Shown one piece after another: positions 34,867-44,770 of a stretch of 59,425 bases of DNA (position 1 is the stretch's first letter; every line of letters begins with the position of its first letter). The notes under the pieces are model-generated. The model did no database searches. It was not told where the DNA came from and saw only the letters and a list, made by a program, of their open reading frames with translations. Position numbers and translations under genes: made by a program. The DNA comes from Geoalkalibacter ferrihydriticus DSM 17813 (GTDB lineage: Bacteria; Desulfobacterota; Desulfuromonadia; Desulfuromonadales; Geoalkalibacteraceae). Location of the stretch: contig NZ_JWJD01000001.1 of the NCBI RefSeq assembly GCF_000820505.1, forward strand, positions 390,140 to 449,564, in the 5' to 3' direction.

Positions 34867-36621
34867 TCATCGTTCTTCTTTCACATCTGCTCCGGCATCG
34901 CTGCCCGATGCAGGCTCCAGGGGCCGGACCTGCTTCACCTCGCCGCCGAAAACCTCCAGCACCGCCTTGACCTTGGGGTGATCCATGGCCTGCTGGCGAA
35001 CCTGCGCCCGATAGCCCTGCTCCTGTGCCCGACGCTCCTCAATCAGCGGCGCCGGCGCCGGGTGCGCACCGCCCTCAAGCACACTGACCCGCAGTTGCAC
35101 CTTTTCACCGAAATAGTCCGTCGCCAACAGCTCGAGCTGCTCCAACTTATCGGGATCCTTGAGTTGGTCATAATAAAAGGAGCCTGCGGGGAAAGCGATC
35201 TCCAAGCGTGGCAACTGCGGCGGCAGCAGACTGCCGTGCTCGAGAATGCTGGCAAGCAGAGGTTTTTTCTTGCGGATTTTGTCCACCAACCCCGGCCAGC
35301 CCTTGGCAGCCGCCGTTGCGACGGGCGCAGGCCGCTCTGGCGCGGCAGCGGGCCGCGGACGGCTTTGCGCCGCCAGGGTTTGCCTGGGGGGTGGCGGCTC
35401 CTCAGGCGGTGGTTCGCCGGGCAAATCGGCAGGCGCCGCGGAAGATCCCCCACCGGATGAGGGCATCCGGCCCTCGCCCAAGCGTCGTTCAAGATCCTCC
35501 AGCTTACGGATAAGAGTCGCCACATCCCGCGCCGGCGGCAAATGCGCCAGGCGAATCAGGACCATTTCCAATGTCAGGCGGGGAAAGCTCGAGGCCGGCA
35601 ATTCCGCTTCGGTCTTGAGCAGCAAGGTCAAGGTGCGCTGCAGCTCTTCGAGCCCGGTCTCGGCGGCCAGTTTCTGCAATTCGGCCAGTTCCTCGGCAGT
35701 CGCCTCAAGCAACCCTTCCGGATCTTCGGCCACTTTAAGCACGGTCAGGCTGCGAAAGATTTCCACCAATTCCCGACAGAACTGACGAAAAGAATGGCCG
35801 AGATGATCGACCCGCCGTACCGCTTCCAGCGCTCGACGACCGTCGTGGTGCAGAACCGCCTCCACCGTATCGAGCAGCAAGCGGCGATCGACCTGTCCGA
35901 ACAACGCCTGGACTTCTTCGTCCCGCACCTGAGCGCCGCAGAAGGCGATGACCTGATCCAGGGCCGAGAGCGCATCGCGCATGCTGCCTTCGCCGCGGCG
36001 CGCCACCAGGGCCAAAGCGCGATCGGAGATCTCAATGTGCTCCTGAGTGACGATCCCGCGCAAATGTTCAACCACCTGGGCAAGAGCGATTTTGCGAAAA
36101 TCGAAGCGCTGACAGCGCGACAAAATGGTGGCGGGGATTTTATGCGGCTCGGTGGTGGCGAAAATGAACTTGGCGTGAGGGGGCGGCTCTTCCAGGGTTT
36201 TCAACAAAGCATTGAAGGCATTGATGGAGAGCATATGCACTTCGTCGATGATGAAGATCTTATAGCGCGCCCGCGACGGCAGGTAACGAATACTCTCGCG
36301 CAATTCGCGCACATCGTCGACCCCGGTATTGGAGGCACCGTCAATTTCCAACACATCGACGCTGGTGCCGCTGGTGATTTCTTCACAGATGGGGCAGACG
36401 TTGCAGGGGAAGGAGCCCGGGCCGGTTTCGCAATTGAGGGATTTGGCAAAAATGCGTGCCGCCGAGGTTTTTCCGACTCCGCGCGCACCGGTAAACAAAA
36501 AGGCGTGATGCACCCGGTCGCCGGCGATGGCGTTGCCGAGGGTGCGGCTGACATGTTCCTGGCCCACCAGATCGGCGAAGCTCTGAGGCCGATACTTGCG
36601 AGCGAGTACCAGGTAGGACAT
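34867..36621 (-). CDS. dnaX: DNA polymerase III subunits gamma and tau
   Basis: Clamp-loader ATPase. The 584-residue product starts MSYLVLARKYRPQSFADLVG and has the Walker A motif (GARGVGKTSAARIFAKSL) near residue 45. A zinc module (CETGPGSFPCNVCPIC) follows near 64, then IDEVHMLS, the ATTEPHKI sensor and a C-terminal tau-like domain with a Pro/Ala-rich linker. The ATG at 36621 has GGAG upstream. A run of six A (35263-35268) is not in phase for the E. coli type of frameshift. It follows the SRP RNA gene and is linked to ebfC and recR, the usual bacterial order. Confidence 0.96.
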   Translation of the reverse strand: MSYLVLARKYRPQSFADLVGQEHVSRTLGNAIAGDRVHHAFLFTGARGVGKTSAARIFAKSLNCETGPGSFPCNVCPICEEITSGTSVDVLEIDGASNTGVDDVRELRESIRYLPSRARYKIFIIDEVHMLSINAFNALLKTLEEPPPHAKFIFATTEPHKIPATILSRCQRFDFRKIALAQVVEHLRGIVTQEHIEISDRALALVARRGEGSMRDALSALDQVIAFCGAQVRDEEVQALFGQVDRRLLLDTVEAVLHHDGRRALEAVRRVDHLGHSFRQFCRELVEIFRSLTVLKVAEDPEGLLEATAEELAELQKLAAETGLEELQRTLTLLLKTEAELPASSFPRLTLEMVLIRLAHLPPARDVATLIRKLEDLERRLGEGRMPSSGGGSSAAPADLPGEPPPEEPPPPRQTLAAQSRPRPAAAPERPAPVATAAAKGWPGLVDKIRKKKPLLASILEHGSLLPPQLPRLEIAFPAGSFYYDQLKDPDKLEQLELLATDYFGEKVQLRVSVLEGGAHPAPAPLIEERRAQEQGYRAQVRQQAMDHPKVKAVLEVFGGEVKQVRPLEPASGSDAGADVKEER

Positions 36622-36688
36622 GCGAGGTTGCGGCTCCGAGGAAAAGGCGGCGGCACCAGCCGACGCATAAAAGAATTGCCGGCACAAG

Positions 36689-36792
36689 TGACAGCCAGGC
36701 ACCCCCGCGGCACACGAAGCAAGTCGTTACCGCTGCTCCCTTCCGGGCCTGACGGGGTTGGCGACCGTCCGTTGCGCAGGACCCGGCTGTCA
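36689..36792 (-). ncRNA. ffs: Bacterial small signal recognition particle RNA
   Basis: The minus strand carries the conserved apical domain, GTCAGGCCCGGAAGGGAGCA, within a long self-complementary hairpin closed by TGACAGCC and GGCTGTCA at the two ends. The length is about 104 bases. The position between tRNA-Ser and dnaX is a common bacterial arrangement. It binds Ffh for co-translational targeting. Confidence 0.93.
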
Positions 36793-36839
36793 CTTCTATC
36801 GGCAATCCGGCCTCTGAGGCCTGTGACAAAAATCAAATC

Positions 36840-36927
<88 letters not shown>

Positions 36928-37029
36928 GCAGGGGGGACAAGATACATGAGAGGCTTGCGAAAATCAAGGGAAAGGTTTAAACCGGCAGGCAGTTTCGCTC
37001 GGATGATCAGCCCCGCTTCAGCGCGTTCT

Positions 37030-37332
37030 TCAATCGACCGCATCTCGGACAGGGGGCGATACATTTTTGTATCGTTCGTTCATGCGATAGACAAAGGCCA
37101 GAATCTCTGCCACCGCCTGGTAAAGATCTTCGGGAATTTCTTCGCCCACCGGAACCTGGGCAAGGATTTCAATGAGATCGGGATCTTCAACTATCTGCAC
37201 GCCGGCCTCGCGCGCCTTCTCAAGAATCCGCTCCGCCACCTCGCCGCGCCCGCTGGCCACGACCACGGGCGCCTTGCCGCCGGCGCCCTCGTATTGCAGG
37301 GCCGCGGCTTTTTTGAATCTATTATTCATCAT
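37030..37332 (-). CDS. FlhB C-terminal-like export switch protein (FlhX type)
   Basis: A 100-residue protein like the cytoplasmic domain of FlhB downstream of its cleavage site: KKAAALQYEGAGGKAPVVVASGRGEVAERI, then VPVGEEIPEDLYQAVAEILAFVYRM. It has no membrane segment and no NPTH cleavage motif. Such proteins can stand in for the cleaved FlhB fragment in flagellar secretion. I chose the ATG at 37332; an earlier TTG at 37407 would run through a purine-rich spacer overlapping the preceding gene. It follows the FliK-like gene by 55 bases. Confidence 0.85.
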   Translation of the reverse strand: MMNNRFKKAAALQYEGAGGKAPVVVASGRGEVAERILEKAREAGVQIVEDPDLIEILAQVPVGEEIPEDLYQAVAEILAFVYRMNERYKNVSPPVRDAVD

Positions 37333-37387
37333 CTCGGTCAGGCCGTCCTTTGTTCTTGATCCTTTGTCCTTTTCCGGTGTTTTGCCC

Positions 37388-38923
37388 TCAGACTCTTGCG
37401 TTGACAATGCGGGTTTCGGCCGGCATCAGACAGCGAATGAGGGCCGGGCCCGGGGCTTCGGCGTCATCGGCGAAGGTTACCGCACGCAAAAGCGACTCGC
37501 CCAGGGCCTGGGTCAATTCGTCCCGGCCGCCGGCGAGAAATTCGGCAACCTGCGCGTTCTGGCAGGAAAAACGCAGATACAAGCCGTCTTCCTGATGCAG
37601 GCAATGGACCTGCAAAGATCCCAACCCCTCAAGCTCCAGAAACAATGACAGAGAGCAAGCCTGCTTGGTCGGCCCGGCCTCTGTGTCGTCCTGGCCGCCG
37701 TGACGGCGGGCCAGCAGGTAGCCCTGCTCAAGAAAGCCGAGGGGCAAAGGAAGAAAATCAGCTCCGATTTCCGCCATCCGCGCCCGGCACATCTGCCAGA
37801 ACTCCAGATGCTGGAGAGCATCGGCATTTTTCTCGCGCCCCTGTTGCAACCCGGCCAGCAGCTCTTTTTCAAGCCCGGCAGCCAGGCGCCGCATCAAGGT
37901 CTCGCCTTCGCCACCCACATGCCGCCGGGGTTCACGCTGAATCAGGCGCAGCAGACTGGCAAGCAAGTCGCGTTGCACAGGATCCAACCGCGAAACCACC
38001 GCCGCTTCAGCCGCGGGATTAAGAACCAGTGCCGGCAACTCGGCGAATACCTGGCGCAGACGCGCCAGGGCGTCTGCGGTTTCTGCGGGAAATGCGGCCA
38101 GATATCGCTCAAAACCCTGACCCAGCAAGCGCGCCAGAGATTCGGCTTGACCGCGGCCCTCCTGCCCCGGCGGCAAGCGCGCCATGCCCAGAAGGGCCTC
38201 GGCAATCTGTCGCCCACCTTCGCTCAAGCTCAGAAATTGGGGGGGCTCCGCGCTCGGTGTTGCAAGGGCTTGGGGCACCAGCGATAAAGCGGCCAACAAG
38301 GGCTGCAACTGGCGCGAAAGTTCGTTTTGCCGCTGCCCGAGCAGGCTGCCGTTGGCGAGCAGGGCATTTTTAAGGGAGGCCGCGGCCTGCCCGCCTTGAC
38401 CGGCAATCAGCTGACGCTCCAGGGCCAGTCCAAGCTGTCCGGACAGCGCCTGCAACTGGGCGGTCGAAAAAGGCACAGCCGTCTGCCCTCTGAGCCCGTC
38501 GGCCAGGCTCTGAAGATTTTGCGCCAAAGCCTTCTCGCCCGCGCCGTCCCCCGCCTGCGGCGCCATGCGCAGCAAGGCTGCCGCAAGTGCTCCTACATCC
38601 AGGCGGCTTCCCAGCATATGCAGTGAGCGCCCCAGACGCTCCAGCAGACCGGTGTCAAGAATCCGCAGCTTAAGCTCAGGATGAGTTTCGATGACCTGCA
38701 GGCTGAGTTGCTCTCCGGCGCGCAGGGGCACCCGGCTTTCGACCCAGAGTTTGCGCTCACCGAACTGCAGCAATGCCTTTTCCTGCCCGCCCTCTTCAAC
38801 GGTGGCGCGGACCATCTGATGCATCAACAGCGCGTTTTGGCGCTCCTCGCGGGTTAACTGAGCCGGTTGCGACGCAGCGTGAACCACGACATTCGGCAGC
38901 GTGAGGGCAGGCACAATATTCAT
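37388..38923 (-). CDS. FliK-like flagellar hook-length control protein
   Basis: A 511-residue, Gln/Leu/Ala-rich protein with no signal peptide. The C-terminal region near residues 420-500 (LFLELEGLGSLQVHCLHQEDGLYLRFSCQNA) follows the FliK_C pattern. The N-terminal part (LLQFGERKLWVESRVPLRAGEQLSL) resembles the extended cap region. The neighbouring FlhB-like gene supports a role in substrate switching of flagellar secretion. The sequence is divergent, so the symbol fliK is not assigned. Confidence 0.65.
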   Translation of the reverse strand: MNIVPALTLPNVVVHAASQPAQLTREERQNALLMHQMVRATVEEGGQEKALLQFGERKLWVESRVPLRAGEQLSLQVIETHPELKLRILDTGLLERLGRSLHMLGSRLDVGALAAALLRMAPQAGDGAGEKALAQNLQSLADGLRGQTAVPFSTAQLQALSGQLGLALERQLIAGQGGQAAASLKNALLANGSLLGQRQNELSRQLQPLLAALSLVPQALATPSAEPPQFLSLSEGGRQIAEALLGMARLPPGQEGRGQAESLARLLGQGFERYLAAFPAETADALARLRQVFAELPALVLNPAAEAAVVSRLDPVQRDLLASLLRLIQREPRRHVGGEGETLMRRLAAGLEKELLAGLQQGREKNADALQHLEFWQMCRARMAEIGADFLPLPLGFLEQGYLLARRHGGQDDTEAGPTKQACSLSLFLELEGLGSLQVHCLHQEDGLYLRFSCQNAQVAEFLAGGRDELTQALGESLLRAVTFADDAEAPGPALIRCLMPAETRIVNARV

Positions 38924-39034
38924 GGGACTCTTATCGGGCAGCAAAAGGGGATTCTTTAATGATTTTTCGTCTTGCCGGGCCTATACTGAAGAGGCGAGGG
39001 AACGGGCTAGAGTGGAAAATTGTTTAATTTTATT

Positions 39035-39061
39035 TAATAATTTGGCAGGTCTGGCCGATAA
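39035..39061 (+). promoter_or_regulatory. Sigma28 (FliA) promoter candidate
   Basis: TAAT-N15-GCCGATAA: the -10 element matches the flagellar sigma28 consensus GCCGATAA exactly, and the -35 differs from TAAA by one base. It lies about 70 bases upstream of the diguanylate cyclase ATG and next to flagellar genes. Confidence 0.5.
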
Positions 39062-39131
39062 GTAAATAGAACAGAGGGACCGCACAACTGAAGCCCGGAT
39101 TTTTCGACCCACACAAAAAGGACCACAGCGC

Positions 39132-40106
39132 ATGAATCTTCAGGCTGTTATTTTTGCCCACACCCGCTCCGAGCTTGACCTTTTGGCCAGGGTCGGCGCC
39201 GGCGAAGGCCTGCTGGAAGCGGCCTCGCACTGCGCAGGCGAAGAGCAGCTCTTTGATGTTCTGGAAAATCGCAACGTCGAGCTTATTTTGTACAGCTGCG
39301 ACCAGCGCGGTCCGGAGGCTTTGCTCTGGCTGAAAAATCTGGCCAAACGCGACCGCTGGAAAGAAATCCCGGTGGTGGTCTTCACGGGCGAAGAACAGGT
39401 GGAAACTCGTGTTGCGGCCCTGGAAATGGGAGCCTGCGATGTCCTGAGCTTCACCACCCCTGGACCCGAAATCGCCGCTCGCCTGCGCTGTCGCCTGCGA
39501 GAACGCAAGGAAATTAAAAAGATCAAAAAATCGCGCGAAGACCTTGCCCGAGTCGCGCTCACCGATGGGCTTACCGGACTGTGCAACCGCGCTTTCTTTG
39601 ATGCCAGCCTCGAATCGGAAGCGGCGCGCAGCGCCCGCACGGGCGCGTCCTATTCGCTGCTGCTGGTTGATGTCGATCATTTCAAATGGGTCAACGATAC
39701 CTACGGCCACCAATTAGGCGACACAGTCCTGCAAGCCATCGCCCGCGTCCTGCGCCATGCGGTGCGCAAGTCGGATATGGCCTTTCGCTACGGCGGCGAA
39801 GAATTTGCCCTGCTGCTGCCCGAAACCGACATTCCCAAGGCCCAGGTGCTGGCCGCGCGCATTCACCGGGAAATCGCCGATCTCGCCGCAGACTATGCGC
39901 ATTTCCGCCAACCCCTGACCGTCAGTATCGGCATCAGTTGTTGCCCTGGGGAAGAGACCGTCGAAGGGGCACTGATCTTCGAACAGGCCGACTGCGCTCT
40001 ATATTCCGCCAAGCGCAACGGACGCAACCGCACCGAAATCTTCCAATTCGGCAAGACTGAGTTCAAAGCCAGCGAAATGCATGCACCGTCAAACCTGCGC
40101 ATGTAG
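39132..40106 (+). CDS. Diguanylate cyclase with N-terminal receiver-like domain
   Basis: A 324-residue soluble protein. The first 125 residues have a receiver-like fold pattern (VELILYS, IPVVVFTGEE, GACDVLSF), but the usual phosphoacceptor Asp position is Tyr, so phosphorylation is doubtful. The C-terminal GGDEF domain has DGLTGLCNRAFFD, an intact RKSD I-site and the GGEEF motif near residue 220, so it should make c-di-GMP and be product-inhibited. AAGGA precedes the ATG. A sigma28-like promoter suggests coordination with flagella. Confidence 0.92.
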   Translation: MNLQAVIFAHTRSELDLLARVGAGEGLLEAASHCAGEEQLFDVLENRNVELILYSCDQRGPEALLWLKNLAKRDRWKEIPVVVFTGEEQVETRVAALEMGACDVLSFTTPGPEIAARLRCRLRERKEIKKIKKSREDLARVALTDGLTGLCNRAFFDASLESEAARSARTGASYSLLLVDVDHFKWVNDTYGHQLGDTVLQAIARVLRHAVRKSDMAFRYGGEEFALLLPETDIPKAQVLAARIHREIADLAADYAHFRQPLTVSIGISCCPGEETVEGALIFEQADCALYSAKRNGRNRTEIFQFGKTEFKASEMHAPSNLRM

Positions 40107-40120
40107 CCAGAGTGCAGATA

Positions 40121-40270
40121 AAAAAACCGTAACTGTTCAGCATACACCGCAGGGCACGGCGGCATCGCGTGCGGCAAAAACTCAACTGCGGCTCAAACAT
40201 TTGCCGCAGCACTCAACCGCCGCACCCTGCGGTACTCTCGGACGTTGCCGCTGAATAGTTACAAAAAACC
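40121..40270. mobile_element. MITE-like element with terminal inverted repeats and target duplication
   Basis: The element spans 40129-40262 (134 bases). Its ends are GTAACTGTTCAGC and GCTGAATAGTTAC, which match as inverted repeats at 12 of 13 positions. It is flanked on both sides by the identical eight bases AAAAAACC (40121-40128 and 40263-40270), a target-site duplication. It encodes nothing. Its interior is self-complementary (CCGCAGGG...CCCTGCGG). Related copies lie at 51170-51233 and 59303-59425. It sits between a diguanylate cyclase gene and the groEL terminator. Confidence 0.88.
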
Positions 40271-40287
40271 TTCGGCCGAAATAAAAC

Positions 40288-40320
40288 AAGGGGGCTTGCG
40301 CATCACGCGCAAGCCCCCTT
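40288..40320 (-). terminator. Terminator of groEL
   Basis: GGGGGCTTGCGC pairs with GCGCAAGCCCCC around a five-base loop, with T residues beyond it on the minus strand. Confidence 0.9.
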
Positions 40321-40355
40321 CTTCATTTACTGAACAACGACTTAAGCGGTGCGAC

Positions 40356-42050
<1,695 letters not shown>

Positions 42051-42341
42051 TTAGTTTTCAACGACGCCGAGAATATCTTCTTCGCGCATCATCAGATATT
42101 CCTTGCCTTCGATCTTGATTTCGCTGCCGGCATACTTGCCGAACAACACCTTGTCGCCGACCTTGACATCGAGAGGCAGCACCTTGCCGTCTTCGGTCTT
42201 CTTGCCCTTGCCTACGGCGATGATCTGGCCCTGCTGGGGTTTTTCCTTGGCGGTGTCGGGGATAATGAGGCCCCCGGCGGTTGTGGTCTCTTCTTCAATT
42301 CTCTCAACGATGATACGGTCGTGCAGCGGTCTGATGTTCAT
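42051..42341 (-). CDS. groS: 10-kDa co-chaperonin GroES
   Basis: Lid of the GroEL chamber. The 96-residue product starts [18 protein letters not shown], with the mobile loop [17 protein letters not shown] and the roof region. AAGGAG precedes the ATG. It is the first gene of the operon, about 115 bases from the CIRCE element. Confidence 0.98.
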   Translation of the reverse strand: MNIRPLHDRIIVERIEEETTTAGGLIIPDTAKEKPQQGQIIAVGKGKKTEDGKVLPLDVKVGDKVLFGKYAGSEIKIEGKEYLMMREEDILGVVEN

Positions 42342-42454
42342 TTTCTTTTTCTCCTTTCCGCGAAGCGAAAGATAAGCGGAGTCGAGCCCCCGCGATTAAT
42401 CCGTCTGAATGACGACGAACAGGTTTGATTTCCGGCCTGTGCTCTTAAATTTTG

Positions 42455-42481
42455 TTAGCACTCACCGCAAGCGAGTGCTAA
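42455..42481 (-). promoter_or_regulatory. CIRCE operator (HrcA binding site)
   Basis: TTAGCACTC-N9-GAGTGCTAA is a perfect match to the CIRCE consensus. It lies in the groES 5' region directly after the promoter. HrcA bound here would repress groES-groEL until heat shock. Confidence 0.96.
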
Positions 42482-42492
42482 CGACAGGCCTA

Positions 42493-42520
42493 AATATAAT
42501 CAGCTCAAAAACAATGTCAA
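42493..42520 (-). promoter_or_regulatory. Sigma70 promoter of groES-groEL
   Basis: On the minus strand TTGACA and TATATT are separated by 16 bases, just upstream of CIRCE. This is the expected position of a housekeeping promoter under HrcA control. Confidence 0.75.
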
Positions 42521-42577
42521 GGGGGCAAAGGAGAAAAAAAAACGATGGGCGGTGGAGGGAGAAAGACGGATGGTCGG

Positions 42578-43150
42578 TTACCGCTGAGCGGCGACCGGTT
42601 TATACTCTTCCATCAGAGCGCTCCAGAGACCGGCGGCGAGGGCGGCGGCGACGCGATGAGCAAGTTCGGCGCGTTTCTCGTCCAGCGTGGCGCGCTCATG
42701 ATCAAAAAAAACGCCATCGGGATATTCGATCATCAGGGTTGGCTCGGCTGGGCCGGGTTGGCGCAATTCGAGGCGCGCTTTGATGCGGATGTCGGTGGAG
42801 CGAGAGCCGCTGTCTTCGATATAACCGAAGATCTCGCCGGTGACATAGTGGCGCGCGGCAAGCCACGCGGGGTCGATGCGGGCGAGCTCCTCTTTGAGAA
42901 TGATGAATTCGAAAGCATCGTCCCCAAGGGTCGCGGCGCGCTGGTTGAGCTCATCGATGAATCTGTCGAAGAGCGGATCGGCCACTGCGGCGGGAACCAT
43001 CACAGTGCGGAACGGCACGACAAAGACGGCGTCCATCTCGGGACGGGCGGCAAATCCGGTTTTCTTCTCGACGACGAGGGGCGAGCCGGCAACACAGGCA
43101 GCCAGCAGCAACGCAAAACCAAAAACCATCGAGACTCGCATTATTTTCAT
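42578..43150 (-). CDS. Uncharacterised lipoprotein
   Basis: A 190-residue protein with a clear lipoprotein signal, MKIMRVSMVFGFALLLAAC (Cys at residue 19). The mature part has alternating strands and helices (MDAVFVVPFRTVMVPAAV, DAFEFIILKEELARI, ARHYVTGEIFGYIED) and resembles outer-membrane-associated lipoproteins that form assembly or T6-type secretion partners, but I do not recognise a family. AAGGG precedes the ATG at 43150. It is divergent from the aminotransferase gene. Confidence 0.8.
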   Translation of the reverse strand: MKIMRVSMVFGFALLLAACVAGSPLVVEKKTGFAARPEMDAVFVVPFRTVMVPAAVADPLFDRFIDELNQRAATLGDDAFEFIILKEELARIDPAWLAARHYVTGEIFGYIEDSGSRSTDIRIKARLELRQPGPAEPTLMIEYPDGVFFDHERATLDEKRAELAHRVAAALAAGLWSALMEEYKPVAAQR

Positions 43151-43281
43151 CCGATTCGCCCTTCCCGGCACACTGGAATGACTCTCGCCAACCATTGGCA
43201 CCCACTAAGGGTCAATCTTAGCCGCGGCGCCACTCTCCTGTCAACGTCGTTCCCTTGGCGCCCGGATCTCACGGTTTCAGG

Positions 43282-43311
43282 TTGACACTCAAGGCCCCCC
43301 GCGAGTAGATT
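43282..43311 (+). promoter_or_regulatory. Promoter candidate for the riboswitch-controlled gene
   Basis: TTGACA and TAGATT are spaced by 18 bases. The predicted start is about 60 bases upstream of the riboswitch aptamer. A hairpin (ATGCAACT-N5-AGTTGCAT, 43337-43357) lies between. Confidence 0.5.
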
Positions 43312-43382
43312 ACTCGACACTTATAAATATAATAAATGCAACTGAACTAGTTGCATAGAATACAAACAACGACAATTGCAAA

Positions 43383-43463
43383 GGTCTCCCGCAACCGGCG
43401 CTGAAGTGGACATCCCCCGGGGAGCAGGAACGCATGGACCGAGAAGCCGCACGCCTGGGCACC
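43383..43463 (+). ncRNA. ZTP (pfl-type) riboswitch aptamer
   Basis: The 5' half reads CGCAACCGGCG, then GGGGAGC, and the 3' half ends in GCCTGGGCA, matching the pfl motif in order (CGUGACUGGCG, GGGGAGC, CCGCCUGGGCA). GGUC near 43383 can pair with GACC near 43437 as the closing P1 helix. A terminator begins inside the 3' conserved block. ZTP/ZMP builds up when 10-formyl-tetrahydrofolate is short, so binding would raise expression of the downstream aminotransferase. The P2 helix is weaker than the consensus. Confidence 0.7.
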
Positions 43464-43491
43464 TTTCGCGAAAAGGTCCAGGCGTTTTTTT
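43451..43491 (+). terminator. Riboswitch expression platform terminator
   Basis: ACGCCTGG-GC-ACCTTT pairs with AAAAGGT-CCAGGCGT and is followed by seven T. The 5' arm is the GCCTGGGC block of the aptamer, so ligand-bound aptamer and terminator are mutually exclusive. Confidence 0.85.
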
Positions 43492-43578
43492 ATCCATGAC
43501 CAGGGACCTGCAAGCGTCTCGGTTCCCCCCCCGATCAATGACAGCTGACAAATGACATCCCTGCAAGGAGCTTTCCCC

Positions 43579-44655
43579 ATGCACAAAAAACTCTACATCC
43601 CCGGCCCGGTGGAGGTGTCGCCTGATGTCATGGAGGCCATGTGCGCCCCCATGGTCGGCCATCGCATGAAAGAATATGCCTTGGTCCATGAGAAAGTAAC
43701 CAGCGCCCTCAAACAATTGCTCAACACCCAGGATCCGGTGTTTCTGTCTACATCCAGCGCTTTCGGCGTCATGGAAGGGGCGGTGCGCAATCTGGTGCAG
43801 AAACGCTGCGCCTGTTTCGGCAACGGCGCCTTTAGCGGCAAGTGGCACGACGTCACGCGCCGTTGCGGCATCGAGGCCGACCTGTTCAGTGCGCCCTGGG
43901 GCGCGCCCATCACTGCCGCGCTGGTCGAGAAAGCCCTGTCCACGGGAAAATACGACGCCATGACTCTGGTCCACAACGAAACCTCCACCGGTGTGATGTC
44001 GCCCTTGGATGAGATCGCGGCGGTCATGAAAAAGTTTCCGAAAGTCTCCTTTATCGTCGACACGGTCTCCTCAATGAGCGCGGTTCCCCTGGATCTGACA
44101 GAATTGGGTACCGATGTCTGCTTGGCCGGGGTCCAGAAAGCCTTCGGTCTGCCGCCGGGGCTGACGGTTTTTTCCGTCTCGCGGCGTGCCCTCGACAAGG
44201 CCCGTACCACTCCCGCCCGCGGCTACTATTTCGATTTTGAGGAATTCGAACAGAATGACCTTAAGCACAACACGCCGAGCACCCCGTGCATCAGCCTGAT
44301 CTACGCCCTGGCCCATCAACTCGACAAGATGTTTGCCGAAGGCCTTGCCCAGCGCTATGCCCGCCACGCGCGCATGGCCGATGCCGCGCGCGCCTGGGTG
44401 CAGACCCAGGGCTTCAGCCTGTTCGCCGCTGAAGGTGCGCGCTCGCAAACCCTGACCTGCGCCAACAACGATGGTCGCACCGATCTTGAAACCCTGAAAA
44501 AACTCGCCGCTGAGCGCGGCTATGCCATCGACAACGGCTACGGCAAGATCAAGAACCAAACCTTTCGCATCGCTCACATGGCCGACATGACCCTGAAGGA
44601 TCTGGATGAGCTGTTCGGTCTGCTCGAGGAGTTGCTGCCCCAAGCGCGAAAATAG
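43579..44655 (+). CDS. Alanine-glyoxylate / serine-pyruvate aminotransferase family protein
   Basis: PLP aminotransferase of class V. The 358-residue product has YIPGPVEVSPDV at the N-terminus, the substrate region AFGVMEGAV, DTVSSMSAVP and the PLP lysine at residue 187 (GVQKAFGLPPG). Such enzymes move amino groups between serine, alanine and glyoxylate or pyruvate, connecting to glycine and one-carbon units. That fits control by a ZTP riboswitch, which monitors folate status. AAGGAG precedes the ATG. The exact substrates are not set by the sequence. Confidence 0.92.
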   Translation: MHKKLYIPGPVEVSPDVMEAMCAPMVGHRMKEYALVHEKVTSALKQLLNTQDPVFLSTSSAFGVMEGAVRNLVQKRCACFGNGAFSGKWHDVTRRCGIEADLFSAPWGAPITAALVEKALSTGKYDAMTLVHNETSTGVMSPLDEIAAVMKKFPKVSFIVDTVSSMSAVPLDLTELGTDVCLAGVQKAFGLPPGLTVFSVSRRALDKARTTPARGYYFDFEEFEQNDLKHNTPSTPCISLIYALAHQLDKMFAEGLAQRYARHARMADAARAWVQTQGFSLFAAEGARSQTLTCANNDGRTDLETLKKLAAERGYAIDNGYGKIKNQTFRIAHMADMTLKDLDELFGLLEELLPQARK

Positions 44656-44770
44656 ACGCACCGCGCCGGGCGGTTTCGGCCGCACCGGTTGACTTGGCGT
44701 AAACGCTGCAATTAGAATGTCGGATTCGACAAGTCAACAATTCCCCCCAACATTCGGGAGCCGAAAGCTT

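Noticed and set aside
35263-35268. Programmed frameshift in dnaX at a run of six A on the coding strand
   Set aside because: The run is not in the A-AAA-AAG phase required for the known -1 frameshift, and no following stem was evident.
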